Of a stretch of DNA of 64,000 nt, positions 46,946 through 58,107 are shown piece by piece. Source of the stretch: Neurospora tetrasperma FGSC 2508. Lineage: Eukaryota; Ascomycota; Sordariomycetes; Sordariales; Sordariaceae. The notes below the pieces were generated by a model. That model did no database searches, was not told the DNA's origin, and saw nothing but the letters and a program-made list of their open reading frames with translations. The stretch lies in contig NW_009799101.1 of the NCBI RefSeq assembly GCF_000213175.1, positions 4,845,470 through 4,909,469 on the forward strand. The letters run 5' to 3'. The translations under genes were made by a program, and so were the position numbers. Each line of letters begins with the position of its first letter. Within the stretch, counting starts at the first letter, position 1.

Positions 46946-47434
46946 GAGTGTGTGCACCTAGTAGAGCAGTCGATGATTTCCGGGACTAAGGTGTAGTATG
47001 TATTAGGTATTGATAAGGAGAGATGGAACTGATACATTCAGGTGAAATATTCTCACAATTGTCGAAATGATGGCGTTAATAAGAGTGAACTTCGTGACCA
47101 AAGTACCTGGATTACTTTCGGATGGAGATGTGGACTTGACGTTGCGTTGAACTCGGGTCCAGTCTCGAAGTGAGTCCGGCGTTGTCTCGTAAACTGGCGG
47201 GATAATGTATTATTCCCGGACCCAATGCTTTCATATTGATCACAGGAAAAAGTTCACATTATTTACGGATTAACATCCCTATGTAGAGGTACTCATCGCT
47301 AACAGTATAACGCCCTTTACCAAGCTCATGAGGTATGAATAGCTGGTATATGTAGTAGAGGTATCCAGGATCAAACCGCCTTCCCATTATTGCAAGTCAT
47401 TAATCGCATAGTGGTATTCCATGTCATCAAATGA

Positions 47435-50400
47435 TCAGAACAGCCACCTCTCCTCGCCCATCGGGCCCTCCTCCACATTAAACCTTACCCTCACCCGCCC
47501 CGGCTTGACTCTCCCCGTGGCCTTCTTTGCCTCCTTTCCTACCCCCTTCCATATCCCCTTTTTGTTGACTTTCTTCCTATCCTCCAAATCCATCGCCTTT
47601 CCCTCTTTCGACTCCGGCTCTGCCTCCGCCCCCTTCACACTCTCGCCTTCCACTCCCTTCTCAGAATCCTCACTAGAGGTACTTTCCCTCTTATCCTTGC
47701 CATCCTCCCACGGCGCCTCCCCAACCCCATCATCCAACCAACACCCCACATCCGTACACCAAACCCCCGCATCCCTATTATGCCTCACCTCCTGCCTACT
47801 CACCCTCCCATTGTCGCGGGGTATCCACAACCGCGGCGCCGGCTTCCACATCTCAGGCGGGTAATACCCCCTCTTATTCTCGTACCCCTTCGGCAACTCC
47901 CAGCCATCTGGACCTGGTCCATTGCCCACTTTCTTGGCGAGAGTCCGGAAATCCGCATACACAGAAGGGTGCAGCCATCGTTGAATCAAGTTCGGGTTTC
48001 GGATGGTGGGATCGGGAGTAAGGAAGCGGTGGATGCGATACAGGAAGCGGGTGAATGGTGATAGTCGGCCTGGGGGGCCCGTGCCGTTTGCGGAGGCTTT
48101 GAGGTTCGTTAGTTGGGATTTTAGGGTTGTTTTGGCGAATTCGGTGATGGAATGCCGGATGGAGGAGGATCCTTCTAGGCCGCGCATGCGCTGGCTTTGG
48201 GGACCGTCGGAGTCGAAGTCGTCGTCGTAGAGACCGGGAGGCTCGGGGTCGTCGGTGGAGGGGTCAGAGTAGTCGAAGGAGTTAGAGGCGTAGTAGTCGG
48301 CTGCGGAACCGCCGATGACTTCGGCGGGGATGTCTGCCCCTGGGGTTGACATGGAGGTGTCGTTGTAGTAGTCGGCTGCTAGACCGCCGCCGCCCTGCGC
48401 GGATGTAGGGTCGGAGGGGGTGGGTTGGGATACAGGGTTGATGTCGTGGTCGTCGCCGTCGCCGTCTTCGGCGATTTGGCCGTGCTGTTTTTCTAGGGCG
48501 AGGGTTTGAGGTAAGCTGGCGAGGAGAGGGGAGAGAGCTGAGCTGAGGGAGTAGTGCGTGATGGCGCAGAAGCCGAAGAAGAGGATCATGAGGAGCATAG
48601 GGCCAAAGGCTTTTTTGAGCGCAAACAACCCGATGAGACAGATCTCGGCGATGTAAAGTCCGACCATGAGATGGAGAAGCGCGCGGGGGTAGAGCAGTCC
48701 TTTCGTGTCCAGCTCCGAGTCGTCATGGATGTAGATGAGATTATACCGGTAAACCAGGCTGACGAACAACATCCCAAACCCAGCAAACACCAGGATCAAC
48801 GGGCTGATGCACGAATACGCCAGGGCAATAACCCCCATGTTGGTGAACCGCGGATACACCGCCCCCCAATGAATTGGCGTCAACTTCCTCCACCTGTGAT
48901 ATGCCTTCCTCGGATCAACCATGAAACTGGTCGCCACATAATGCCGCAAAAGATCACTCATATTCGCCAACTTGCCTGCGCCCGCACCCAGACACTGCAC
49001 CAAGATATACGACAAGTAAAAGTTGCTCGCCTTGGGCAAGTTCTGCGCCAACAAATTCGGCGCTGACATTGGCTGCTTAATGACATCTATAATTGCCGCC
49101 GATGCCGCGCTTGTAATCGTCGTTACAAGAAACACCTGAATCACCTGAAACGCAAAGTAGGCGCTCTGGCAATACAATTCGACCAGCGCGTGGGACGGAC
49201 ACCCGGCGACCCTGGCGCAGACTCTCAGTCCGGCGGGGACAATAGCCATCAACATACTCAACGCCACAGCGGGTAATAAGCCCTTGATGACGCCCAGAAT
49301 GACCTTGGGAAGCAAGGGGATCCAAAACAGAAAGGGGACTTTTTCAGACAAAAAGTCGATGTTGCTGATGATACCGACGGCGGCGGAGGGGATGGACCAG
49401 AAGATGATGGCGACCACGACGAGGGCGAGCATAAGGAACTGCCGCATGATCTGTTCCCACCAGCGGATCCTGAGTGAAGACCAGATGACTTGTTCGGGTC
49501 GGACGCCGATGTAGCGCGGAGACATGTGCATCGGTTGGTGATGGGACAAAATCTGGTAGGCGGCTTCGGCGGAGGCTTGGGAATCGAATTCGACAAAGGC
49601 GGAGGAAAGGGGATGGCCGTCTCCTGCGCGGAACTTGCGGCGGAGTTTCCAGATGTCGCGGTTGAGGACCTTCAAACGGGCACGTGTCCAGCGGATGGTG
49701 TCAACACGCCGGCCGAAGTTGTGCAGAGGTCTGTGGTGCGGGCGGTCGTTGGCGCGGACAAAAAGGGCAGCTACGGAGCCGCGGACGTCCGGGAGGGAAG
49801 CAGGGTAGCCATAAGGATGTTGGTACTCGGGACCGAGGTCATCGGCTTGGGACTTTTTGGGGGCGCCGGGGTCTTCACCGGGTAGGCCTGGGGTTTCGGT
49901 TTCGTCAACAGGGATGGGAGGCGCTTCGGTTCGTCGTTCGCGGATTCGAACTGGATTGGGTTTGGTCCCTTTCTCTAGGTCGCCATCTTGGGCCGATTCG
50001 TTCGATTGGTGCAAGGAGAAGGATGATGTCTTTGATGATTGGGGGTCGTCGGTAGCAGGTTCGCCTGCGAACGGTGGCGCGCCCTTTCCTTCCCTGATGT
50101 TCTTCATCCTAACCGTGTTTGCCTTTTTGATGAGTTCGATTTCCGCCTTTTCCAGGCGTTCCGCCACGTCGTCTCTGTCCTCCACTAGGCCGCGGAGATA
50201 GTTGGTGTTCTTGGGGATCCAAATGTTCTTCACTGAGTCGCCAAACAGCTTTCGTAGCTTCGCCTCGTCCAGATACGGCTTCGGGATACACGTAAATAGC
50301 ACCGTCCTAGCTGATAATCGGTTGCTCATGTTGGGTGAGAGCAGGTATGCCTGGCGTAGGTTGATGTAATAGATGCATTCTCGGCAGACCATAAACAAAA

Positions 50401-51451
50401 CAAAACCTGTGAACAATCATAAGCGAACAGCCCAACAACACATATAAACGGGAGAGTGACGACCACAACAACTAACCAAAAAACAACCAAGCGACAACCA
50501 CATGTGCGTAGTACTTGCTCGGCAGCTTGATATTGCCCATCGTCAACTTATCCAACTGCCTCTGCAGATTCCCTCCGGTCGCATTGATCGGCAGCAAGAT
50601 CGGCCACGAGATAGCCAAGCCAGCAAAGCAAATGACCGACAAGATCTTCAAAAACCTAAGGAACAAGTACCCATCCAATGAGCAATTGTTTAGGATATAA
50701 TCGTCGTCAATCTTCCAAAATGGCTTAACCCAGTCGATCCACCCATTTGGCAGCGTCTGAGCTGGATGCCTGCATCACACAAGACGTCGTTAGCCCCTAA
50801 CACCACTACTAGTTCCAGGTGTACAGTGCAATCATTTTGCAATCTACCGAGTCGCACGGGTCGTTGCACACGTTTGGCACAACTGACGTTTGATGGGAAG
50901 ACATACTCTGGTTCGCGCAACTGTGCAATAGTCCTAGGCGCATACGTCCTTGTACTAATCCGCCGAAACGTGAAGAAGATGAGCAGACAAATGGCCGCAT
51001 AGACGAGGACGGGCACAAAGGTGCTACCGAGGGCGCTCAATGACGCTGAGTCCTTATTGTCGCCGGAGGAATGGGAGAGAGTGCCGCCGGATGCGCCATC
51101 GCGGCCAGAGCCGATTCTGGGGTCATCGCTTTCGTTCTGTTGTGGTGATGAGAGGTATTTAAGTTAGTGATGCTTGTTGACTGGGAATGGGTTGTTTGTC
51201 AAGGTGAAGATGAGACGAGATGAACGCGTGGGTGGGAAAGGGAAACATCACAAGAAGCGGAAGCGAAGGGACGGATCGAGAGCCGGGAGCGGCCCGGGCG
51301 GCGTCGACAAGCGGGATGAACGTGCGGGAAAGACAGACGACGAAAGAAAGAAAAGAAAGACAACAGGACCTACTATGAATTTGATATTTTTGTTCAATTC
51401 TTCCGCTGCCCTTTTCCACAAGTGGGTGTGAAACTCGGACAACCACTCCAT
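47435..51451 (-). CDS. CSC1/OSCA (DUF221, RSN1/PHM7) family ion channel, four exons
   Basis: Plasma-membrane channel of the OSCA/TMEM63/CSC1 family (calcium-permeable, gated by osmotic or mechanical stress in studied members). Exons 51451-51374, 51136-50907, 50769-50477 and 50406-47435; introns of 237 bp (GTAGGT donor), 137 bp (GTATGT, GGCTAACG branch, GCAG acceptor) and 70 bp (GTTAGT, TTCACAG) in phases 0, 2 and 1, giving 1190 aa without stops. Order of domains: three N-terminal membrane segments on exons 2-4 (RSN1_TM), a cytosolic RRM-like PHM7 domain opening at NRLSARTVLFTCIPKPYL and closing at AFVEFDSQASAEAAY, a core of about eight further segments (RSN1_7TM; 11 in all), an acidic linker, and the fungal C-terminal tail domain (LWIPRDNGRVSRQEVRHNRD) followed by a charged end. 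The start at MEWLSEFHTH is the only ATG upstream in frame. Exon 1 is short, so its assignment is the least certain part. Confidence 0.93.
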
Positions 51452-52947
51452 CGTGGGTTGCGGTTGTCTGTCTGTCTGCGTGTTTTCTTGATAGAGCTGG
51501 AGACCCGACCCAGCAGACACACAACTGACTGGTGAAGGCGCACTCTGTTCAGGTCATATTATGAATGCCCACTCAGGCGCCGCGCGCAACCTTGGAAAAC
51601 AGCTGCTGATGGTGGATGATGCGCAGATAGACCGAGAGAATTGAACTTTGAGCTAATGCCAGGAACAAACTCCGCGAACTGGGGAAGTGAAACTTGCACA
51701 GCTAGGTATGGATGGGAAAAAGAACGGAGGACGGGAGGGAAACCAAGCCTGTCCCAGCTGTCGTGAACCCTTGGGATCTTAGCGGTGGTCGGCAGCGTCG
51801 AACAATGGTCCGCCACCGGGGTCACCCAGGTATCTGAACAACCCTGAGGTCAGTCTTTTCGGGCTTCTGGCGTGTCGATCCAATCACAAAACATCGTGGG
51901 ATAAGCGGAGTAAACTGTGAGTGGAGGACAGATATGGTTAACAACGACAGAAAAAGACCGGTTGTCAGACGGGAGCTACCCAAGTTACCTTACCCGAAGT
52001 CGTACAGGAGGCCGCTGACTTGAGAGATACTCATCTTTCACCTCGAGATTCATAAAAATCATGATACTAACCCTCAAGATCTCGTACCTCTCACCAATAC
52101 TTCGCCCCCGAGGTGCCCCTCTCTCGAGAGATCTACACAGCTTCCACGCGCTATTCCCCGATGAGGAAAAGCATATCTCCTACAGATCCAATGGAACTGG
52201 ACCCGGTTCGGGAGCGCGAGACCCGATTGGGTATACGATTTGCGACTGACTGGCTGCGACGAGCTGAGAACAAGGACTCAGGGGGCATGGTAGTGTTCAC
52301 TTTACCATAGCCTTTTTCTCTGTTCTTCTTCCCCAACCAACCCTGCAGTTGGACAGCCCACGAAACTTTCTTCTTTTCTTTTTCTTCATCTGTTAGATCC
52401 CGTCTCGCCGAGGCGCCAGTGCGGCGGGAGAGGAAAAAGAAAAACTGACCCACAATGTCATCATGCACTGGACTACTGTATGCGGGCAGTGGATGAGTGG
52501 GGGATCAACAGCCCGAGACAAATACCGGGCGGTTATGGGGTTCGCGAAGGCCGAGGGTTGGTGGTCAAGTTTCCCTCGTGGTAATCGTGATCCAGGAATC
52601 AAACCCAGAACTTTCATGCTTATCCGCCATCCTTTGATGGTGGAACTTCGGGACGATGATACAAGTTAGTGGATCGTGTAGAAGGCTACAGCGCATAATT
52701 GCCTGCTACTGAGCAGAAGGAAAGTGACGAGAACTCGGAAATAGCAAAAGTTCCACAATGGCCCCTTTTCTCGTGCAGTCGGGTCATGAAGTTCAAGAGC
52801 GCACGTGCAAAAACTTGAAGACGCAGAAGCAACAAAAGCATCCACTTTTGGTATGTAGATCGATATCTTGCTCCCGGTAGCCGGTATCCAATGGTCAGCT
52901 TTTGTTTGAGATCGCTTTTGTAAGGGCAAACAACACACCTTCAAACA
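51452..52947. other. Intergenic with one short coding-like frame
   Basis: Upstream flank of the channel gene and 3' flank of the membrane-protein gene. A plus-strand frame at about 52079-52310, preceded by a perfect TACTAAC and AAG, has coding-like codons and could be a terminal exon (see the findings). An overlapping minus-strand frame (52151-52468) has no ATG at its start. Confidence 0.4.
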
Positions 52948-53709
52948 TCAACGACGTGTGAGCTGGGTTGCCCAGCAAGGACAAAAACATGGTGTTTGAT
53001 CTGGATGAGTGAAAACATGAGGAGACCACTTCGTCGTAGCAACAGGTGGCACCCTCGGCGCCTGCGCCACTCCCGGTCCGTACCCCGTCGCAACATTTCC
53101 GAAGCCTAGAGGTACATTCCCTCCTGTGGCTCCTCCTTCGAAGCCTACCCCATAGCCCATCTGCGCTTGTGTCTGAGCCCGCCCATACATATTACTCTGC
53201 CCATAGCCATACCCTCTCTGAGCACCTCCTGCTACTCCAGCCCCAGGCCACCACGCCTCTCCCTTCTCAACATCCCTCGGTATCGTCCTAGAGCTCGCAC
53301 TCGTCGAACTATCACTCGTGCTGCTCGACGACGATGAATCGTGGTAATAGTGAGCCCTTCTCCATCGGTTTCGCCTACTACTAGCCGTCATCGTAGTATC
53401 ACTCCAGGCGCGGAATCGGATGTAAAAGAAGCAGCAGATGACGAAGAAGATGACGCCGCAGATAGATCCGAGGACTGCGCCGAGGAGAGCGGTGGAGGAG
53501 AGAGGGGCGCTGTCGCGGGGGAGAAGCTGGTGATTTTGAGGGGTTATAGTAGTGGGAGCGGAGTCGAAGGCTGGGGTTTGGTTGTTGGTATTGTGCTTGG
53601 TGAGGAGGGACAAAGTGGCTGTCGCTGTGCGGATTGATCGGGAGAAAGATTGGGTGAGGCGAGGGAGCAAATTTCTTTTGCCGTATTTGAGGATGGCGAC
53701 GATCTCCAT
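52948..53709 (-). CDS. Single-pass membrane protein with Ser-rich and Gly/Tyr-rich cytoplasmic tail (253 aa)
   Basis: Unnamed family. The order is an Arg/Ser/Thr-rich N-terminal segment of about 70 residues, one hydrophobic helix at about 72-96 (LLGAVLGSICGVIFFVICCF) followed by positive residues, a Ser/Thr block, an acidic/basic patch (PRDVEKGEAWW), then a Gly/Tyr/Gln-rich low-complexity stretch and a short Cys-containing end (CFCPCW). This build (one helix, Arg-rich flank, Ser block, disordered tail) recalls fungal cell-wall-sensor-like or SKG6-type membrane proteins, but I see no defining motif. The N-terminus begins with MEIVAILKYG, not a classical signal peptide, so the helix probably acts as a signal anchor. 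Single exon; the ATG is in a CTCCATGG context on its strand. It lies next to two secreted-protein genes. Confidence 0.65.
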   Translation of the reverse strand: MEIVAILKYGKRNLLPRLTQSFSRSIRTATATLSLLTKHNTNNQTPAFDSAPTTITPQNHQLLPRDSAPLSSTALLGAVLGSICGVIFFVICCFFYIRFRAWSDTTMTASSRRNRWRRAHYYHDSSSSSSTSDSSTSASSRTIPRDVEKGEAWWPGAGVAGGAQRGYGYGQSNMYGRAQTQAQMGYGVGFEGGATGGNVPLGFGNVATGYGPGVAQAPRVPPVATTKWSPHVFTHPDQTPCFCPCWATQLTRR

Positions 53710-54927
53710 ACTTCCTGGTGGTCTTTTTGAGGGTATTCTTGAGGCTCGTCTCTCTGAAACTTGGGTGTGTTGTCGGGTCTCAGTCCGAGAAGTGAGACAG
53801 GCCGGACTATATCAACAACCAACCCAGCGGGTCTCAACTTGCTCTACCGATTCCCACGTCCACCATTGTAGAGCTGCCGGCTCTGAAACAAACTGGAAGG
53901 CTGAGACTAAGGTCCTCCATGAGTCCTATCATGTTGCTATTTAGTGGTGCCGCATGATGTTGACCTACCACACATCATAACCCGCCAACTCTATCAAGGT
54001 GAGACAAGGTGTCCTGCATGGGATCATATGGCCAGTGCCATATGACTGGAGCAACCAGGTTGAGGGTGTAGACCCTTTGCTGTCGAACCTGGCAGTCGGG
54101 ACTCGGGCGGGAAGTGTCCGAAGTGGTGGAAATTAGTGTTAGCCCAGCTGTGTAGCCGTCATCACAGCATATCTCGGCCTACACGATGACTGGCGAACGA
54201 ACCAAGCACCTAGGACCCCTCTTGATGACGTGCCGCAGCCTGGTATCTTCAGTCTTGATATGCTTCGATACGTGCTGTGTGTTGTCGCTGCTGTCGTCGG
54301 CCAATGGCGCAAACGAGCGCTACACCCACTCCAGTGGCGGCGGAGAGGGGCTGCATTTGTGCTGCATATTACCACCATCACAACATGGTCTCGTGTCGGT
54401 GATGTATTTATCGCCTTGAGGTGGGATCAAGGACCAGGCTAGCACGCTACTTTTGGGCTCGTTGGCCGGTCGCTTGGTGTTGGGCGGCATCGGAGAAGAG
54501 ATGGATTTGTCGAGCAATGAAGATCGATGCGACATTAATGTGATGGTTGGTGAATTTGCTGCGATTCTGTTAGCGGATCAACTCAGCCCTCCGCCGTGAG
54601 CGACGGGAAGCCGGCCTGCGTTCGCACACCGGTAAATCGAGTACTACACGGATGGACATCATGTAAATTTCGGGAGAAACGGGGGGCGCGATTGAAGGCA
54701 CGCGAAAGCTTGATTTGATGGAATGAGAAATACGGGTTGATTCACACCGTTGTTGTATTTGGAAGAAGGGAAAATCAAAACGAGCGAACGGATGGAAAGA
54801 CATGACAAGAGGTGGCCAGTGCGGGCTGCCCCTCCATCCCACTAAGATGTGACATTATCTGATCTCGATCAAACCTCCGCCGAAATTCGATAGTGTAGTA
54901 ACTGCACCACAACATGACAGTCGTTCC
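53710..54927. other. Intergenic, no supported gene
   Basis: About 1.2 kb containing the promoter of the membrane-protein gene and the 3' flank of the cysteine-rich gene (both minus strand). Only short overlapping frames occur. Confidence 0.55.
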
Positions 54928-55715
54928 TCAAGTCCAACATTTACATTTCCCGGGCTCCTTACACTGCAAATACCCATCGTCAGGACACGAAACCCTCGAA
55001 CAATCGCACATCGTCGTCTGGCAAATACACTGGCCATCCGGAAACTTGACCTCATCGTCCAGCGAGCAATAGGGCGTTGTGGCATACGGGCAGTGCGTCA
55101 ACACTTTCCTGCAGTCAACTCGTTTGTTTTGGGCAATGGCGGGCGCGCAGCCTGTAATGGGGTGGCAGTGGCATTTTCTTTCAGATTTGAGGCCCGGTTA
55201 GCAACTGGATATCTCTAAGAGGTGAAGAAAAGGAGACACACCCATCATCATCGCACTTGGTCTGACCCCAATCACAAGCTGTGTGATCGCAATTACATCC
55301 TCCCTCTGGCTTCTTCACGCAGATACAAACGTTGTTGCGCCAGAAGGGGTCCATCTGCTGGCAAATCATGGACTGGCCCTTGGGGCAATGGACATGGTAT
55401 TGATTGCAGTCAGAGTCGGCGCGGCAGCCTTCATGGTGGATGCAGGTGCAAGCTCTGTTTGGGATAGGTAGGCTGTCAATTATTGGGATGGACTGAAGGA
55501 TGGGGCGAGGGAGGAGCATACCCGTTCATGCAGACGGTGTTCTTCTCCGGGCATGGAGTGTCGTCACAACTGCAGAGAGCCTGTTGCGCTGAGAGTTGGC
55601 CAAGGGACATGGTGTAGTTGTTGAAGCCGGTCGAGTTAGAGGCACCAGGCATGGCGGAGCAGGTCGTGGCCAGGCTGAGGACAAGGAGCAAAAAGAAGGA
55701 AGAAAGGGTCGACAT
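54928..55715 (-). CDS. Secreted 30-cysteine modular protein (218 aa, three exons)
   Basis: No family recognised. Exons 55715-55522, 55454-55242 and 55177-54928; introns of 67 bp (GTATGC to AACAG) and 64 bp (GTGTGT, GCTAAC branch, AAG acceptor), both phase 2. A signal peptide ends near TTCSA (about residue 21). After a short sequon-bearing lead (NST, NYT) come five modules of six cysteines each, alternating A-B-A-B-A. Module A is C-x-C-x4-C-x(6-7)-C-x(4-5)-C-x-C; module B is C-x(5-11)-C-x6-C-x7-C-x(11-12)-C-x-C. All 30 cysteines of the mature protein fall into this plan, and the chain ends three residues after the last module. Both introns interrupt the Gly codon just before the last C-x-C of modules A1 and A2. 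The AAG acceptor of intron 2 is unusual but is supported by the continuity of module A2. Likely a disulfide-rich extracellular protein; function unknown. Confidence 0.8.
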
Positions 55716-57009
55716 CGTAACTGACTGAAGAATTTGAGATAGGTAGACCGGCTCTAGATCAAGTCACTGGGAGTAGGCGAAGTAGAGGTTGCCTGCTATG
55801 GTTCTCAGGGTGGAAGAAATCTCCTGAAGGACGCGGAATACTGACGATAGACCAGTACTTCAACAGTTGTCCAAAGCTGGCGGTTCATATATCGTCGGTT
55901 ATAACGTCCATCACCCGATGTCCTTGCCTTTATCCTTTCTTCACAAGAGGCTGCTGGGATACAGTCACGGCAGGAGCAAGCACCTCTGTCTACCTTGGAA
56001 TTGACGTTGAGATGCCACAAACCAACGGTCCCGTCGGCCATACCTGCCCCATCACTCACCCGAACCTATCACCGGGAAGACCTCTCAAGAAACACTGTTG
56101 ACATCACATACCCGGAGGTAAACGGGGTAACATGTGCGTGTTTGGGAGCTAAAAACAGTCTGTTGAAGATAACACGATACTAGTACCTCAGACCCGTAGC
56201 ACAGCTCCATTTGTTCCGAAACCTCAGAGGAGATATTCTGGGAATGAATCATTAACTACGTCGTACCTCGGAAGCGGCAGTTTGAACAGGTCCATGCTGC
56301 TTAACAAGATCTGGTGCAAAAACCCTGCTCTTCAAATTACCTGACTCCGGTACGGAGCTGGATTTATGAACCTGGGCACGCCATCCGTTCGCGATCTGTT
56401 CTGTGTAGAGGTCATGCCAGAATAAGCCTCGATTCACAATTTCGCCAACTGCATGACTTCCAAAATTTCCATTTCACTAAAGAGCGTGAACAAGCCGAAC
56501 GTCGTTGTTGATGTCTCACATGCTCACCTTAGTCCATACCAGTATCGCACATCCAATTCTCTACGGTATGTCTTCCAGCAGCCACCGTACATTCCACAGT
56601 CCATCACCGCCGCCGTAGTAAATACCAAAACAATTCTTCCCGTGTGCAAAAAAATGTCATGGCCTTTCCTCGGAGCCAGCGTTTGATAGGATGATAACGC
56701 AATTGGTCCCAATTATTCGGCCCCATTCCCCGTAGACAGGTTCCTGCATTTGTGCCCTCAATGGCTATCGAAACCACTGCTGTCGATCCTCAAGTGAAGG
56801 AATGCTGTCCGTGATAAGAGTTGTTTTTGCTGTGACCGTCGTTAGCAATGCTGCCATTTACTTGTGATGAGCGCTTTGGTCTGTAGTTCTTGGACGACGA
56901 AGATAAATACCACCGTTGAATCTGTCCTTACCTTCCTTCAAGCACCGCCTCATCATCATCTTCATTTTCATCCCCTCACCGGCCAAGCCCAACCCACCCA
57001 GCCGTCAAG
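55716..57009. other. Divergent intergenic region
   Basis: About 1.3 kb between two divergently transcribed secreted-protein genes (starts at 55715 minus and 57010 plus). It holds both promoters. A TATA-like AGATAAATA lies about 110 bp upstream of the plus-strand ATG, and the leader there is CT-rich. No other gene is supported. Confidence 0.6.
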
Positions 57010-58107
57010 ATGAAGTTCTCCACCACCCTCGTCGCCACCTTTGCCTCGCTCTCCATGGCCGCTCCCGCCCACAAACGCCAGGCCGACGACACCACCTCTA
57101 CCGACGCCGTCATCAGCGACGTCCTCCCTGGCATCACTGGCGAAGAGCCCATCGAGGACACCACCACGTCTTCCTCCTCCGCCGACGCCGTCATCAGCGA
57201 CGTCCTCCCTGGCATCACTGGCGAAGAGCCCATCGAGGACACCACCACGTCTTCCTCCTCCGCCGACGCCCTCGCGACCGCCGACCCTTACGACATCTAC
57301 CGCGTCCCCGCCGTGACTCCCACCTTCCCCATGGAGCAAAACGACTTCACTGGGATCCAAGGCGTGCAGTCCATTTCAGAAGACAACGATGACGATGATG
57401 ACCTCGTCGACGCCGCCATCTCCAGCCTTACCGGCGTGACCCCCCCTTTGACGACCGGTACTGCCACCACCACCCGTCTCGACGCCGACGCCGACGCCAA
57501 CAACGACAGAGCTCTTTCCGTCGACGATGCCTTCGTCAGTGATGCACAAGCGCAGGCGATGATCGACGCCGCTATTCGCTACGCGCAACAACTCCCTAAC
57601 TCTGTTGTGCCTATGCCCTTGAGCACTGGAACTCCCCAAATTTTCGTAGACCCGTACCTGGGCAACACTACCACCCTTTTCAGCAACTCGTCCACCTCCG
57701 CCGTCAACCCTGCCGCTACTACCACCACTGATGGCACGGACCTGGTTGCGTCCCTCCAGGCTCTCAATGACGCTTTGGCTTCGTATCAGGATCTCATGAA
57801 CGCCACCGCTACTGCCGCTGACAATGTCACGACGGGCGGCGCCGACGCATCTAAGCGCAAGATCAAGATGCTCGGCGACGACATGCTTTCGGGCATCCAA
57901 CAGATGGCGAAGCGCGCTGAGATGGCCGCCGCCGAGCAGGTGCAGAACAAGACAATGAAGAGTGTGCTGCGTCAGCGGGGCATGATGGCTAATAGCACCA
58001 TGTTTGCCAACAAGACGGAGGCGATTACGAGCAAGACGGTTATGGATAAGATGGGCAGGAATGGGGTGTTGGAGAGGTATGTTAAGATGGTTGCGGGTGA
58101 GAATTAA
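57010..58107 (+). CDS. Secreted Ala/Thr/Asp-rich glycoprotein with tandem repeat (365 aa)
   Basis: Unrecognised, single exon. A signal peptide (MKFSTTLVATFASLSMAAPA) is followed by a Kex2-type KR-Q site at about residue 24, so the mature protein probably starts at QADD. Residues 32-58 and 59-85 are two identical copies of a 27-residue unit (from DAVISDVLPGITGEEP to a Ser/Ala end), coded by a perfect 81-bp tandem duplication; a third copy starts but diverges after DA. The rest is acidic and Thr/Ala-rich, with many sequons (NTT, NSS, NAT, NVT, NKT, NST) and a Lys/Met-rich C-terminal third that looks helical. It has no cysteines and no GPI signal. A CT-rich leader precedes the ATG. Codon preference is strong (C-ending), suggesting good expression. 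Likely a soluble or wall-associated glycoprotein. Confidence 0.78.
   Translation: MKFSTTLVATFASLSMAAPAHKRQADDTTSTDAVISDVLPGITGEEPIEDTTTSSSSADAVISDVLPGITGEEPIEDTTTSSSSADALATADPYDIYRVPAVTPTFPMEQNDFTGIQGVQSISEDNDDDDDLVDAAISSLTGVTPPLTTGTATTTRLDADADANNDRALSVDDAFVSDAQAQAMIDAAIRYAQQLPNSVVPMPLSTGTPQIFVDPYLGNTTTLFSNSSTSAVNPAATTTTDGTDLVASLQALNDALASYQDLMNATATAADNVTTGGADASKRKIKMLGDDMLSGIQQMAKRAEMAAAEQVQNKTMKSVLRQRGMMANSTMFANKTEAITSKTVMDKMGRNGVLERYVKMVAGEN
57103..57264 (+). repeat. Two identical 81-bp tandem copies in a coding region
   Basis: Copies at 57103-57183 and 57184-57264 match base for base, including synonymous positions. The unit is a multiple of three and keeps the frame. A partial third copy (GACGCC) follows. 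Perfect identity means recent duplication or ongoing homogenisation. Confidence 0.95.
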
